From Pleurodeles waltl (lineage: Eukaryota; Chordata; Amphibia; Caudata; Salamandridae), in assembly GCF_031143425.1 (NCBI RefSeq), contig NC_090448.1, forward strand, positions 332,456,177 to 332,520,176: 64,000 nt of DNA. The letters run 5' to 3'. This document shows positions 33,283 through 46,835 of the stretch, piece after piece; position 1 is the stretch's first letter; each line of letters begins with the position of its first letter. The position numbers and the translations under genes were made by a program. The notes beneath the pieces were generated by a model. It was not told where the DNA came from, did no database searches, and was given only the letters and a program-made list of their open reading frames with translations.

Positions 33283-36200
33283 TTGGTCCTGGAATGTTAA
33301 TGAGATGCTGGACTGCGTGAAGCGGGCAGCGATGCTGAAATATGCCCACCAATACAGTTCTGATGTCCATATGCTCCAGAAGACACATCTACTCAGCAAC
33401 CTCTTTCCCTTCTTGATAGGTCACGGCTTTGACAGGGTCTCCCACTCTGGCCATCCTCCTCCTTCCCCACAGTGGTCACACAAGAAACACGGGACCCGCA
33501 GGGTGGATTCCTTGCCCTTACAGGAACAGTTGAAGGGCAAACCATTTATTTTGTATGTGCATACACACCCCTTTTGGCACAAGCCACTCTCCACCAGGAC
33601 TTCTCTAAACTCCTGCTGACTCTTCCCCAAGGTTAGACAATAATCGGAGGTGCCTGCAATGCAGTTCCCAGCCCAGACATAGATGCTACAGGCCCTGCTT
33701 CTGCACAACAGTGTGCCGGCGCCCGACGCATCACTGATTGGGCTGCCTCTGTTGGCCTATGCGATGTATAGAGAATATGGAACCCCTGACAACGTCAATA
33801 TTTTCATATGTTGGAAGTGCACCAAACTCTTATAGATCTTATCTTTATGTTGCCCCCAGACTGCTGCTTGGTCACCCTCATTAAGATTCTCCCTCAAGGC
33901 ATATCCGACCACACTCCCTTGCTCCAACTTGGGTTCCCCTGTGAGAAAATTTGCCCAGTGTGGCGACTCAACACATGGTATCTCCGTAATGAGTCGAAGA
34001 TGCTGTTAAAACATACTTCAAACTTAACAAGGGTTTGGTCCACTTGGTCAGCACCCTTTCGGCAGCCGGCAAGGCAACCATTAGGGGTATGCCAAGTCCC
34101 AAATTTGAGTGATGAGAATGCCTGCTCCCAACAAATCACCCTCCTGGAGGCCCGAGCCCTTCCTCTTGAGAAGGACCTCACGCAGACCCCTAGGGTGCGG
34201 CGTCCCGTTGAATCTCAAATGGGAGGAAATCTGTCTCCAATCCCTAGAAGGTGCAAAGCACCTTTGGAATGCCTCGACTGCCAGGATATACAGCTGGAGC
34301 GATAAGAACAGGAAACTGTTATACTGGCTGGCCTCTCATCCACAGGCAAACAGGATAGTACCTGCGGTCACAGACGAGCTTGGGTGGACACACCAAACCC
34401 TCAACGGCATAACGCAAACATTTGGCAAGTACTCTGCCAACCTGTATGCGGCGCCCTGTACAGTGGACCCAGTACCTGACCCTCATTTCCTTGACGAATA
34501 TCCTCTGCCACAACTGTCTTGTCTTGAGACCTGGCTTCCCCATAGAATTCTGTGTGACCTTCTGACAGACCTTGACCCCTCAGCTCCTAGCCCTGTACAC
34601 TGAAACGCTACAGAAGGACGCATTCTCACCTGAGATTGACCCCGCTACCAATTAAGTAATCTCAAAGACATAGTCCCCCTCGGCCTATTCTAGAGACTAC
34701 TGCCCGATCACCCTTATTAATAGCAAGGTCAGTATTTACACCACAATCCTAGCTACCCACCTCAACTGGGTCCTGGGCACCCTTATACAGCCCTATCAGT
34801 GTGTCTTTATACTGGCCCACAGTACGTGGCACTGTCTTTGGAGACTTCATGTTGCCCTGTCCCACCGTTACCAGTTCACTTCCACGCTGGCAGTGCTTCT
34901 CATTGACTTATAGAAAGCATTTGACATTGTGAGCTGGACGTACTTAGAGCGGGTGCTACTGACGGCCGGATTTGGACCTGAATTCTGTGGACTTGTCCAC
35001 ATCCTCTACACCAACCCCACTGCCCGAGTCAGGTGAATGGTGTAATCTCTGACACCTTCTCTGTCCGCTGCTGGACCTGACAGGGTTGCACCCAATGTCC
35101 CCTCCTCTTCCCGCTGGCAATAGTGGCACTGGTACATCTCCTCCGATGAGACACACAGATGCATGGTTGTAGATGGAACAACAGGCATGAGGACCGCATC
35201 ACACTTTACGCAGATGATGTCCTCCTTTATCTGGCTGACCCCACGAATAGTGGGCCTGATGCCTCCAGGTCCTCTAGTTTGTTGGAGAAACCTTGGGCCT
35301 CCATGTCAACCCATCAAAATCAGTATTAGTGCCTCTGTCATCCACCTGTGACTGTATTGATTGGCTAACCGAGATCTCAGTGCACCGCCTCTGCTTTGAT
35401 TACTTGGGCATCTGGATGGCGTTTTATCCGGAGATCTGCTGGTCCCTTAATCTTGACCCCCATGATGAAGAAGACAAAGGCAGACCTCCACAAATGGCAA
35501 TCCCTTCCACTAAATGTCATAGGCATGACTGCCCTGTATAAGATGATGATAGTGCCACGGTTCCTATATGCCTTCCAAAATATCCTGATGCTCCAACTAC
35601 AAAGCTGGTTTTATGCCCAAGACAGAGAGGCATCCTTATTTCTTTGGCACAACTTCAGTCCCTGCCTGGATTTCACCCACGGTCAACGCTCCCCTTACGA
35701 TGGAGGGCTTGGAATGGCAAACCTATATCTCTTCTACTGAGGCTCTCCATTCTTGGTAATTAACGACTGGTTCAACAGGGGATGGAATGACCCATTGTGC
35801 TGGTTAGGGCTCACGAATCTGGGATTCCTCCGAATAATGGGTATGCTCTACAGATCTCAAGTAGCCGTCATCATCCCTGAGATGACCAGAACGGTCTTCC
35901 TCACTTATGGGGTGGCACTATGACACACCAAATGAACACAAAACTCATGCAACAAGCCCCCCTTTTGCATGTTACATGGTGGGGTGAGGTGTTGCTGGGG
36001 GAGGCCTTTGGAACTCATAGGTATAACAACATTGGGAGATGTATGGTAGGGAACCCATATGCTCACATTCCAGTCCCCTCGCAAAGAGTACACAGTTACC
36101 CCCCTCCCAACTCTTTAAGTACCTACAACTAAGACTTCCCCTTGGTGCCCACGTACTGCAAGCTACACCTCTCCCTGAGTTCAGCCCATTAGATGCCAAG

Positions 36201-36755
36201 CTCCTCATGGGAGCACTGGGCAGGGAAGGCATTTCTCAGATTTACCACACCCTAGTTATCAATACTACTTGCACTCGAGAGTTCTTGCTGCTCCGCTGGG
36301 AAGGCTGGCTGGGCCCACTCAAAGATGATGACTGGTGCAATGCAGTGATGGCATCAAGGGTAATCATGATCTCCTACAAGATACATCTGATCCAGACATA
36401 CTACTTCTACTGCACATACCTCACACCAGCTAGGCTGCACCACACTGGCCTTCTCCCTGAGCCATCCTGTCCCCACTGCACATACGCCCCTGCAGACTTT
36501 TATCACATGGTGTGGCAGTGCCCAAGACTCCAGGAGATCTGTGCTAATGTGACAGAAGAGTTGAAGGAGGTGTTTGGATGGGAGGTGCCTCTCTCACCTT
36601 TGGTGCTGTTGTTGGGGGTCATTGAGGGATCCGGTGGCTCAAGGGCAGACTGGTCTTTCCTGGGTACAGCCGTGATAGGGGCCAGTCGGGATGTGGCAGC
36701 CAAATGGAGGGACTCTCTTCCCCCCTACTTTTGCGAAATGGTCGAAGGGAGTTGA
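33283..36755 (+). pseudogene. L1-like ORF2 (endonuclease-RT-zinc) remnant
   Basis: The endonuclease start with L-Q-K-T-H-L is at about 33370-33390 (normally Q-E-T-H; the catalytic E reads K). Its end has G-I-S-D-H-T-P-L at about 33895-33920 and W-R-L-N-T-W near 33962. RT blocks appear at about 34695-34760 (Y-C-P-I-T-L-I-N) and 34900-34945 (A-F-D-I-V-S-W), with an intact T-L-Y-A-D-D-V-L-L-Y-L box at about 35200-35232. The open frame 36039-36755 (238 codons) is the C-terminal domain with C-P-H-C then H-M-V-W-Q-C zinc-type residues near 36466-36520. Many stops lie between these blocks. Confidence 0.8.
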
Positions 36756-37012
36756 CTAGTACTCATAGCAGGAGAGAACGTTTATGATGCCCTGGTATGC
36801 CCCTCAAACCATGACCGAGTACAGGGGAACTACTTGGGACAATATGACTAAACTTTACACTTCCATGTTTAATATCTTGCCTTGTACCCAGTAGACTAAT
36901 ACCCTTTTATGTGCTTGGGCTGTGGTTATTTGTAACGTGCATGACCATACTAGCTGAGTGCTATTTTAGCTCATTTTATGAAAACTCAATAAAATTGTTT
37001 ATATAAAAAAAA

Positions 37013-37861
37013 TCAAGTCCCTCTTCAGCTCTAGATCCTTTTGTCCTCATCCCAGCGAAATAATATTGAGTTGGAGATAGATAAAACCAGGACATACTGT
37101 GAATACAAGACGTGCCCATTGCAGCAAGTCAAAGTTAATAGGCATGTCCTCCCAACATCCTAATCGTTCTTGCTGAGACAAAAGTCTACAATGTGCTGAG
37201 GTCCCTGCTATGCTGGGACCTCCAGTGAACATCCACTAGTATGTTCACCTGAGTTGTCCCCTGCTAATCTTCAGGCAAGAGGGAATTGTGAAGCTATGTC
37301 TACAGGAATAAAAGAAATCTCAGAGACAGTTGGAGGTGAAAGACTCTTACTGTGTTTGTCCATGTCACCTCATGGTACATGAGTCTCTTTCAGATTTAGA
37401 AGGCAGTATTTCAGCCATTTGAGAAAGATTTTGATGGTAATTTAACATATAGAGCGATGCAAGGTGAATGACTTCTATTCCAAACGTCCGTATTTGGAGG
37501 CAGCTTTGGTGGCAGCTCAAGCACGCACAGAGAGGTGTTTACCCTGAGAACCTTATTCGCCTGAGTATGTTTTTTTAAGTGTGGAGAAATTAGGGATTAA
37601 GTTTGATCAGCTGACTGGTATGTACATTTTTGAGCTGTCCCTTCTGGCTAAAGCTTTTTGGTAACTTGTAGTTACTTGTAACTACTATATTGAGTCATTG
37701 TCATCATCATCATCATCTTCAACATCCAGGTCCTTTATTATATAAAGAAGAATATGAGGAAGCTACAAGATAAAAACTGAGGATGATGGTGCTTGAGACA
37801 ATTGAGGTGCTTTAAGGGTAATCCAGGCAAGTGATATGAAAAATAGGCACAGATTATCCTC
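37013..37861. other. No recognisable feature
   Basis: Sequence after the L1-like tail. Only a short TCATCATCA microsatellite at 37694-37722 is visible. Confidence 0.4.
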
Positions 37862-40196
37862 CAAAACATTCTGAACTTCCCCACCCACAGAGCCGGACAC
37901 ATTCTCGACCCCATCTTCTCAGCAGGGGACAACATCACCATTTCCCTCACCTCCGAACATCATTGTACCAACCACAAATGCATCCACTTTACCTACACAA
38001 AGAACACCACACACCACCACACCCATGGCAGACGCTGGGCACAGTCAGAGAAGCACAGCTCACCAACACTCTCAACCACACCCTCCCACCAAATGCAACG
38101 GACTCTAATGAAGCGACAAGCAACCTACACCAATGGTTCTCAAACAGCACCAACCTCGTAACCCCCCTAAGGAAATCGACAGAGAAAAACACCCAAGTGG
38201 TTAATCCAAGCACTCCTGCATACGATTGGAACATAAATGGAGGCTCAGCAAATCCACCGAAGACTGCACAGCCTACAAAAAAGCAGTCACCACACACCAC
38301 CAGAACATCAGAACCACCAAAAAAGCACCTTTCAAGAGCACCTCAACACCAGGACTCACAACAGCAAAGAGCCCTTCGCCATCATCAAAGAGTTCACGAA
38401 CCCCGGGGCAGACACCTCATCCATCCCACCCTCCCAAGACCTCTGCGACGACCTTGCCACATTCTTTCACCGTAAGATCCAGGAAATCTACAAAGGCTTC
38501 AGGAACCAAAGCCCGCCAGCACCGCTCACCACCGCTCACCACCACGGACCCTGCACCCCACCAGATACTGAACACATGGACCCCCATCACCATATAGGAC
38601 ACCCAAAGACAGATGAACTCCATCGAATCAGAAGCACCCTCGGATCCATTCCCTCATCACATCCTCAACCTAGCCAGTGCCACCATTCCACCGGAGCTCT
38701 GCCAAACCATCAACCTATCCTTCAAGGCTTCCACATTCCCCTCAGACTGGAAACACACAAAAATCAGCCCGCTACTCAAGAAACACACCGCCGACCCTAG
38801 GAAGCTGAAGAACTACAGACCCATCTCCTTGCTCCCTTTCCCAGCCAAGGTAACGGAGAAGGCCGTCAACCAGCAACGCACTGAGTTCCTTGAGACACAC
38901 CGCATCCTGGACCCTTTCCAGTCTGGTTTCAGAAGCAACGACAGCACCAAAACCACATTCTTAGCAGTTTCCGATGACATACGCATCATACTGGACCACG
39001 GAGGCACTGCCGCACTCATCCTCCTCGACCTCTCTGCTGCACTTGACATCGTCTACCACTCTACCCTCTGCGACAGACTGCACGACATCGTCATCCGAGA
39101 CAAAGCCTTTAACTGGATCATGTCCTTTCTCATCGGAAGAACAGAGAAGGTCAGACTACCATTGTTCACATCAGAACCTAAAGACACTTGCTACAGAGTG
39201 CCCCAAGGATCCTCACTCAGCCTGACACTTTTCAACGTCTATGTGGCCCCACTCGGCTAGATCACCAGACAACACCAACTAAACATTGTCTCCTAAGCTG
39301 ACAACACCCAACTGATCCTCTCCCTGTCTAAGGACTCTGTGCACTGCAAGAGGAATTTCCACAACAGGATGATAGCAGTCACCACCTGGATGGAAGCCAG
39401 CTTCCTCAAGCGCAAATCGGACAAGGCAGAGATCCTTGTGATCGGCTCCACCCATTCTTCCTGGAACGACTCCTGGTGGCCCACCACACTGGGTAACGCC
39501 CCCACCCCAATGGACCATACGCGCAACCTGGGCATTATCCTGGACGCCACTCTATTGATGACCCACCAAGTTAACGCCGTCTCCTCATTTAGCTTCCTCC
39601 CCCTATGTGCCCTGCAGACGATCTTCAAATGAATTCTTCGCGACACAAGGAAGTCAGTCACCCACGCTCTTATCACCAGCAAACTGGACTACGACAACGC
39701 ACTATATGCAGCATTACCAAGAAACTTCAATCAAGACTGCAACGAGTCCAAAATACAGCAGCCAGACTCGTCCTGGATATCCCCCGACACAGCCGAATCT
39801 CCTCCCACCTCAGAGACCTACACTGGCTCCCAGTCAACAAGCGCATCACATACAAACTCCTGACCCACAACTTCAAGGCACTGCACAACATAAGACCACC
39901 ATTCCTCAACCACTGACCCACCTTCTCACCCAACAGACATCTCCGTTCCTCCCAGCTTGCCCTTGCAGCCGTCCCCAAGATTCGGAAAAGTACAGCAGAA
40001 GGAAGATCCTTCTTCTACCTAACAGCCTGCACATGGAACACACTTCCCCTCAAGCTCAGGCAGACCGCATCACTGAACAGTTCAGGAAGGACCTCAAGAC
40101 CTGGCTCTTCGTCTGAGCAGCACGCCTTCTTTCAGCACCTTGAGACCCTATGAGTGATTAGCTGCGATTTACAAACCCTTGATTGATTGATTGATT
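37862..40196 (+). mobile_element. L2-like LINE (copy C), 5'-truncated
   Basis: It enters within the endonuclease at the A-G-H-I-L-D-P-I-F-S block (about 37890-37920), runs through RT and ends in a (TGAT)n tail at 40178-40196, exactly as copy A does. Shared blocks such as K-N-Y-R-P-I-S-L-L-P-F-P-A-K-V and A-L-H-N give high similarity to copy A, so both belong to one subfamily. 5' truncation is the usual outcome of incomplete target-primed reverse transcription. Confidence 0.85.
38613..39632 (+). pseudogene. L2-like reverse transcriptase (copy C)
   Basis: An open frame 38613-39260 (215 codons) covers RT palm and fingers: W-K-H-T-K-I-S-P-L-L-K, N-Y-R-P-I-S-L-L-P-F, Q-S-G-F-R-S-N-D-S-T-K-T, L-L-D-L-S-A-A-L-D-I-V (normally A-F-D; here L-D) and V-P-Q-G-S-S-L-S-L-T-L-F-N-V-Y. 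A stop at 39258 follows. The catalytic box at about 39290-39310 reads S-stop-A-D-N, so the tyrosine codon is a stop and the second aspartate is asparagine. The thumb follows at 39339-39632. Not functional. Confidence 0.8.
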
Positions 40197-40339
40197 CAGA
40201 TGGCTCCACCTCAGATAGGCTGGGGACAACTGAAGAGCAGAAAAGGAAGTTCATTTGGTGGGATCTAGTGCCAGGAACCTTATCACGTTAGACAGTCTAT
40301 GGCATTTTCAAATATTACATTTAATGGTATGTCTAATGA

Positions 40340-41810
40340 CACCCTTTAACACCAATTGCAGTGCTCTTCTCAACTTGATCTTCCTTTTCATCCTTATATT
40401 CGGGGTGTCATACTGAGAGGATCCAGAGAACATAAATATGTCCAGATTCATGGCAAGACTTATCCTTTGGAGAACATGGATACAAAATCACCATTTTCAG
40501 CAATGGTAGATTTGATGATTGGCAGTCTTGTGGGGCATACTTCAATGGCAGAAGAGGCTACTCTTAAAAATCCAACAGACAAAAATAGAGTCTGCTTTGA
40601 AAGAAAGCTTAATCAGGTTACCGGCTTGTAATAAGAGCTCGAATCCATGAAGCCTACAACGTCCAGTACTTAATTCAGATTCTAAACAGCAGTTTAAAGC
40701 AGTGGCAGGAGGTACAGGATGTTCACACTGATTAGAAGGAATGGAAAGCCAAATAGAAAAAATTTCTGCTGTTTCATTTGATGTTGTATGGGAGTACCAA
40801 AATGGGCTTCTATAACACTTTGACAAAATCTATTAAAGGGAGACTGGCAGACAAATGTGTCACAGAAGGTCACAGCATTGAGAATGTCTTTTGAAGCTAT
40901 ACATCTGTTTGGACAACAACTAGAAGCCAGAAGGCACAAGTTATTTAAGGAGAAAAATAAATTATTTCCATCTGCAACAGAAACAACAGTCCTCTTTTGG
41001 GAGGGAAGAATATATTTTAGACAACTAACCAGAAAGCAGTAGAAAGCAGCTTAATCTTGCAAAACACATGGAAGAGGTTTTCTGGTAAAGGATCCACAAA
41101 ATAGAAACCAAATTCACTAGGGGAAAGGTCTAGGATGTGACAATGCCAGAAATGGCCTAGAGATTCTAGTAGGAGGTTCAATTCAACCCTTCCTGGAAAC
41201 CTGGTAAAAAAAACTACTTCAGATTTGTAGGTTTTGCAGGTCATTTAGGAAAGCTAAAAAAATAAAATTACCAGTTCTTGCACAAAATACAGCAATTAGA
41301 CAAATTTGTTGGCTGACGCCATAAAAAAAAAGGTAGCATTTATGACAGCCTTGCAAGATCATCAGCTAAGGATATCAGCGATGCTAGTACCAGTGGAGGC
41401 GAGAGGTATGTGAAGTGAATCATTCTTATAGTATCTATGTTAACAGGTGGGTACAGGATGGTGAAAGACCTCAAAAATCTAAATCAGTGGGTAAAAATCA
41501 ATCTCATTAAAAATGGTGACCCTCCAGAAAATGATTTCTTTATTGGCAGCAGGGAGTTTCATTGTCACTCTCAACTTAATGGATCCTTACTTTCATGTTC
41601 CAATAGTCTGTCACTTCAGACGTTTCTCTTGGTTTGTGTTCAGAAAATTCAATTTCAGTTCAAGGCCCTTCTATTTGATCTTTGATCTGACACCAGCGTC
41701 TTTTCCAAAATGATGGCACCATTAGTTGCCCTTAGCCATCCACAAGTATGGGACATGTATCCCTACCTCAACGACTGGCTGCTTTACGCCCAATCATAAT
41801 CTCACATGTG
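40340..41810 (+). pseudogene. Decayed DIRS-like element (gag-RT part)
   Basis: In 41437-41810, two alternating frames read G-Y-R-M-V-K-D-L-K-N-L-N, then V-T-L-N-L-M-D-P-Y-F-H-V-P-I and finally Y-P-Y-L-N-D-W-L-L-Y-A. This is the DIRS-type RT order, whose last box is normally Y-L-D-D-W; here D is N. Upstream, 40356-41040 has open pieces (91 and 61 codons) with an F-E-A-I-H-L-F-G block that may be the Gag-like ORF. No terminal repeats were found. It is a different subfamily from the copy at 58456. Confidence 0.65.
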
Positions 41811-42359
41811 CTGGAAGAACTAAATGAAGTTCAGGATTGTATAAGTTGCATGGGTTCCATCGCAACAGGAATAAGTGCAACCTTGCTCTGGCTCAGCACC
41901 TACTATTTATGAGTATTGAATATTCACAAACTAATACCTTTTCTGCTGGAATGGTGACAAGCATCAGCACAATAATGTGAAGGATTCAGGGCCATGTGGC
42001 TGTGTGTGTACCTGCATCTTCATCTTCTGCTCTTACATCTTCAAATACACTGGGCTCGTCTGTCCCTCGCTGTTTGTGGGCAAATTTGAAAATGAGTACT
42101 TAAAGGGACCTACCCTACAGAAGTTTGAAATAAATGTAATGCTCTGGTTGAGGCTTGTTGAAAGCAGATGTAGATCCAGAAAGTAGATGTGGTTTCAATA
42201 CAGAATTTCATTGCATTCTAAATCAGAATCAGTGTGGCATAGAGATCACATGATCAGCTTTTTGGATTGTATTATATACATTGAAGAACATAAAATGATC
42301 AGTAAGATTCACAAAAAAACCTACCTCTGTTAATAGTACTCTTCATTCAAGTTCAACTC
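41811..42359. other. No recognisable feature
   Basis: Between DIRS and Penelope remnants. The 41977-42186 frame contains no known domain. Confidence 0.35.
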
Positions 42360-43195
42360 ACCCCTTCCACCAGATTAAAAACATCTTCCTGGGTGAAGTG
42401 CTAAGAGCAGACAGAATCTGTAGTAAGGACTCAGAATTTCAAAAGGAAGTACACAGCATTGGACAATGCAACATTGCAAGGTTGTTAACAAAGCAGTTAA
42501 GAAAGCCTATACTTATTCACAAAATTACTTGCTATATAAAAATCAAGTTGTAAATGCGATTAAAATAAACAAGGACAAGGATACAACCCGGTTCATCATG
42601 AAATATATTTATTAAAGTAACAAGGGGTATGGACCCTTCAATAATCAGTGGCATCTTTTGTTATTAGACAATGAATTGGTTAAATAGGTAAAATATCGTC
42701 CAGAAATCACATTTAAACAAGAGAGATCATAAAATGACATCCTGTGTCCTAGTTATACTATCGCTTTTTCCAAGAAGAAACACAGAGAAGAAATATTTGC
42801 AAATATAGTTGGATTCTTTAAATTTGGGAATTGTAATTGTTTTGAATTTACACACGTCAAACAAACAAGCTCCTTCTATTATGAAAGGAAATGATGTTAC
42901 CAAATCTCTGCATTTTTTAATTTCAACACCAGATGTGGTACCTATATGATAACTTGTGTGTCTTAAAATCTATGTTGGGCCGACCATCAGGCCGGTGAAA
43001 GAAAGATGGCAAGAAACACTTAAAAGCATTCATGAATCCCACTGATAAGAATCATATGACCATTCACTTTAAGAACTCAGAATGTGGTAAACAACTGAAT
43101 GGAAGGCGTTTTGTAGCCATTGAATTAGTGAAACAAGATGGAAGGCAATGGGATCCACTACTCAAGACTACGCAAGAGAGAACGTTGTGGGATTT
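42360..43195 (+). pseudogene. Penelope-like element remnant (RT end and GIY-YIG)
   Basis: At about 42375-42440 the sequence reads E-V-L-R-A-D-R-I-C-S-K-D-S-E-F, the RT-linker signature of Penelope elements. At about 42930-43010 two frames give C-G-T-Y-M-I-T-C-V and W-A-D-H/V-G-R-P-type pieces matching the GIY-YIG strand. Blocks after it include H-M-T-I-H-F and V-A-I-E-L-V-K near 43060-43130. There are many stops. It is diverged from the 19780-20296 piece. Confidence 0.6.
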
Positions 43196-44554
43196 TTAAG
43201 TTAAAAGCGTTTGAGTTGACTTTTAATAAAGAAGGGGAATTATACATCTTATTGCGATATCTCTTTGATGCCCAGAGAGTTAACAAACAGGGGTGAATTC
43301 TAGAGATTGTGACAATTGTCTGGCTATATTAGCATAACCATCTATTCCTTGTCTGTGGAATGATGTAAGCACTGATTTTTAAGATTAATTAAGTTTGGGA
43401 GTAATCAAGAACTAAATAGGTGTACCATTAGCAAACAGAGATTGAATACAGTTATAAATGGCATTAAGAGGAATAATAGAAACCAGCACTGGCTCTGCAT
43501 GAGAGAAGTGTATTTTGTTAGAGAGATTTAGTCATACTGGGCTTGTGTGGCTAGTTTAAAGTTGATCCTGAGAGTTTGCACTCTTAATAATATTTTTTCT
43601 GTACCATTAGAAGAATTCAGAATGAGTGGAATATCTTAGATGCTGTTAAAACTCAAAACACATTTTGAAACTATATTTCACTTTCTCTTGTAGTTAATTT
43701 GCCACATATTGCATAGTTAATAGATTTGAATTAGAAATTGGGTGGAGAAAATGGCGACAATATAGGTTAACCCCTTTCAGTGGAAAGCGTTCTAGTTGTT
43801 CTAAATCATAGAGCGTAGCACGCAGTGATGTGCTTGTAAAGGCAAGGGTTGGAAATGTTTCTACTTTACGTGTCAAGAATTTTCAAGGACACGGAGATAA
43901 GGATTATGTTTCTCTGTTCTTTACTGTAAATTTTCAGCAGCCAATAACATTTAACTAAACAGTATCTATATTACCGATGTAACTCAAATATAAAACATAT
44001 CACACACGTTAATCACTATATAGCAATACATATACGTACAGACGACTCCAATTTGTGTCCTCTGTCTTTATAAGATAGCGTCATAAGTACAGAAGTCTCC
44101 AACCTGAAAACATAGTAAAAGTCACCAAAAGTCAGAATCAAGCCAAATATGGATGCAACAGCGTTCAGACTATCCAACAGGGGCAGTGAACAATTGAAAC
44201 CGGGCCAGATGCAGGCATCTGAACTGGACCCCCTGGAACATAGAAGACAGCCAGCAGAACCCAAACCCTTCTCATGTGTGAACAGCGATTAAAGCCAACA
44301 TCACCTTCTCCACTATTCTTCTGTTCACTTCCTGAAAGGCAAAATAGCAACTGTAACACCTGCAAGTGGATATCGGCAATACAAAATACTTAAAATCTAA
44401 TAGTGTGCAAGAAGAATTCATCACAGCATCAAAACTTAATTATGGAAAATCATTGAAATATACATGAGTACAGTTATAGCATAAATTGGGTGGGATAACC
44501 CTCTTTGTCTATAATAGAACTGGAAATTATTGACGAGCAAGCTAGAAAGTATTT
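43196..44554. other. No recognisable gene
   Basis: AT-rich, with short frames only (43694-43876 and 44016-44365 on the minus strand), none with a domain I know. The right part may be DIRS 3' sequence belonging to the remnant at 44555-44880, but I could not confirm it. Confidence 0.35.
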
Positions 44555-44880
44555 CATTTTATGCCAGGACCAGAGGCTCAAATTATGCTTGTTCAAAGCA
44601 GTGTTAACACAACAGATGCAACATCCATAATATTCTTAAAGTAAAACGTTTGAAATGTAGATTTGGTAGCCCAATCTGCTGCCCTCATAATGTCCTTCTT
44701 GTGAGAACCTAAAGCATACAATCTGATGCGATGGCATCCCTTGTGGAATGTGCTCCAAAAGCAGAGATATCAATACCTGCTTCTGCCAGCAACCATCTCA
44801 TTTGGGGCCTAACGTAGCCGAGGGCACTGGTCTAAAAGGATTTTATAAAGCAATGAGCAGTTGCTCACTACACTCCTGTC
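44555..44880 (-). pseudogene. DIRS tyrosine recombinase C-terminus with circle-junction sequence
   Basis: The minus strand reads G-I-D-I-S-A-F-G-A-H-S-T-R-D-A at about 44731-44775, where H-x-x-R is the catalytic pair of tyrosine recombinases. After a frameshift it reads F-Y-F-K (catalytic-type Y) at about 44635-44650. Downstream (44555-44590) comes GAGCCTCTGGTCCTGGCATA, close to GAGCCTTCGGTCTTGCCATA at 63253-63272. That is the start of the internal complementary region of the intact DIRS copy. It is thus a separate, older, inverted copy of the same broad family. Confidence 0.75.
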
Positions 44881-46835
44881 TCACTTCACTAGTTGAAGCA
44901 TTGTATTCTATCAAACATTGAACAACACACAATCAGGAATTACCTGGAAAGGCCAGATAGGTTACCAGCTTGGAATTTGTTCCCTTGATGCTTGCCAGCT
45001 TAGTCCTAATGCCCCAGTACCTAGTCCTCTTGCTCTACTTGGAACTTCAGGTCCTGGTCTCCTTGGTTCTGACCACTTATACTATTAGCCCTGTTACGGT
45101 TTATTATGATCATTCTATTCCACCTGCTCCTCCCCCATTTGGTCCCTGGTCCTAATGGCCTTAGTCTGATCTGACTAGTTCTGCAGGTCCTCCATCAATA
45201 TGTCATGAGACTCTTGAGCCTGTTCCTACTGCTCGCTGTCATCCTGGATTCACCTGCCCACTATGTCCTGGTCCTCCTTGTTCTTAGCTAGCTGGCTTGG
45301 TCATCATGCCTCCTATCACCCTGGCCTTCCTTGTCCTCCTTTTACTTCTTGTCCAAGTACACATTGTTCTGGTATTCTAGGTCCTTATACTCCCGAGCCT
45401 CTGTGACTTGAGCTTCCGTTTCCTCCTGGTTGTGGTCCAAGTGGTTGTCCTTGCTCTGGTCCTTTTAGCTCTTGTTCTGCTGTCTCTGTTGTCCAGGCCA
45501 TCTCCCTTTGATTCTTCAGGTCCTGTTTTCCTAGCCTTCCTCACTCTCAGTCTCATTCCCCTAGTAATGGTCTTCTAATTCTTGGGCCTCATAGTCCGTG
45601 TTCTCTTACCTGGTTTTGTGCCCACTATACTTTTGTTTCTGGTTCCCCTTGTCTGGGTCTTTGTACGCCTAATCCTCTTGGCTCCAGTCCTCCTGGCCAT
45701 CATCGTACTTTCAGGCACGTTTCTCCTACTTTGTCCTTTTCTTTCCAGATCCTCTTGACCTTCGGCCCCTCTGCTCATCTGATTTCCAGTACATCAGTTT
45801 GTGGTCCTGTTGGTCTTCTCAGTCTATCTGACCTCTCATGTCCACTTAGGCCTCGCCATCTTAGCTCTTCTGTTCCTGGTTTCCATCATCCTTGTCCCCT
45901 TGTCTTTTTGGCCCTGTGCCTTGTCCTTATGGTCCTTCTGACACTGCACCCAATGGTCTGAGACTTCTTGGTCCTGGTTTGCTTTGTTTGGATTCTTCTG
46001 TGCCTTGTCCTTTTGGCCCTGGTCCTCCTAAGCAACCAGGTCCCGTCCCCTTAGTCTTCCTGGATCCGGCTGTTCTGCTCCTCCTGAACTTCCTCATCCT
46101 GGTCCTGCTACCTGTGGGTCCTGGTCTTTCTGCTCCATTTAGTACTTTGGGCCTTTGTCCTACGGGCATGATGCCCCTGGCACTCCTAGGCCTTTTACTC
46201 CTCCTGGTGCTGATCCTTGTAATCCCCCTTGCTTTGGTCCTGGTCCTCCAAGCTATGGTCCTCATTCCCTCATCTCCCTTGCGTTTTCTGCCCCCAAGTC
46301 CCATTGCCTGGATTTTGTCTTTCAGGGTCTTGCCCTGATCCTATGGGCCATGGTCTCCCTGGTGCTTGTCCTCTAGCTTTTACACAAACATCTCCTGGTC
46401 CTACTTTTTATGGTCCTGTTGGACCTGGTCATCCTTTTGGGCCTGGCCATCCTGTTTCTTATCTTTCCTATAATCCTGTTCCTAGGCCTTGACCTTCAGA
46501 CTGTGAACATCCTGGTCCTGATGCCTCTGGTCCACATACTCTTTGTCCTGTTACATTTTAGTTTGGGATCCCCTCAGCATACTTCTCCTTGACCTGGCCC
46601 ACATGGTCATCCTGCTTCCTGCTTTCCTATTGTGCTTATTTTCATAAAATATCCATTTTGGCCATAATTGCCCTTCTTGATTTCCCCAGTCTTGGCCCAT
46701 CTGGCCCTGCCCCTGTACCTTTGTGGTCCTCTTGGACCTGGTCACCTTGTCCTGGTTCTCCTCACTGTCTATCATGTTCTAGCCCTGGTACTGCAAGATC
46801 TGGTCCATTTTATTTCTTGTGTCCTGGCACTCTTA

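Larger units (their letters stand above)
30395..37012 (+). mobile_element. L1/Tx1-like LINE, near full length, decayed
   Basis: A GC-rich 5' region (30395-31550) is followed by an ORF1-type protein with coiled coil and RRM-like part. ORF2 follows with an L1-type endonuclease start, RT YADD box and C-terminal zinc motif. After AATAAA (36988-36993) comes an A-rich tail at 37003-37011. This two-ORF layout and poly(A) tail is the L1/Tx1 plan, unlike the microsatellite-tailed L2 copies. Both ORFs carry multiple stops and frameshifts. The 5' region is a CpG-containing candidate promoter. Confidence 0.82.
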
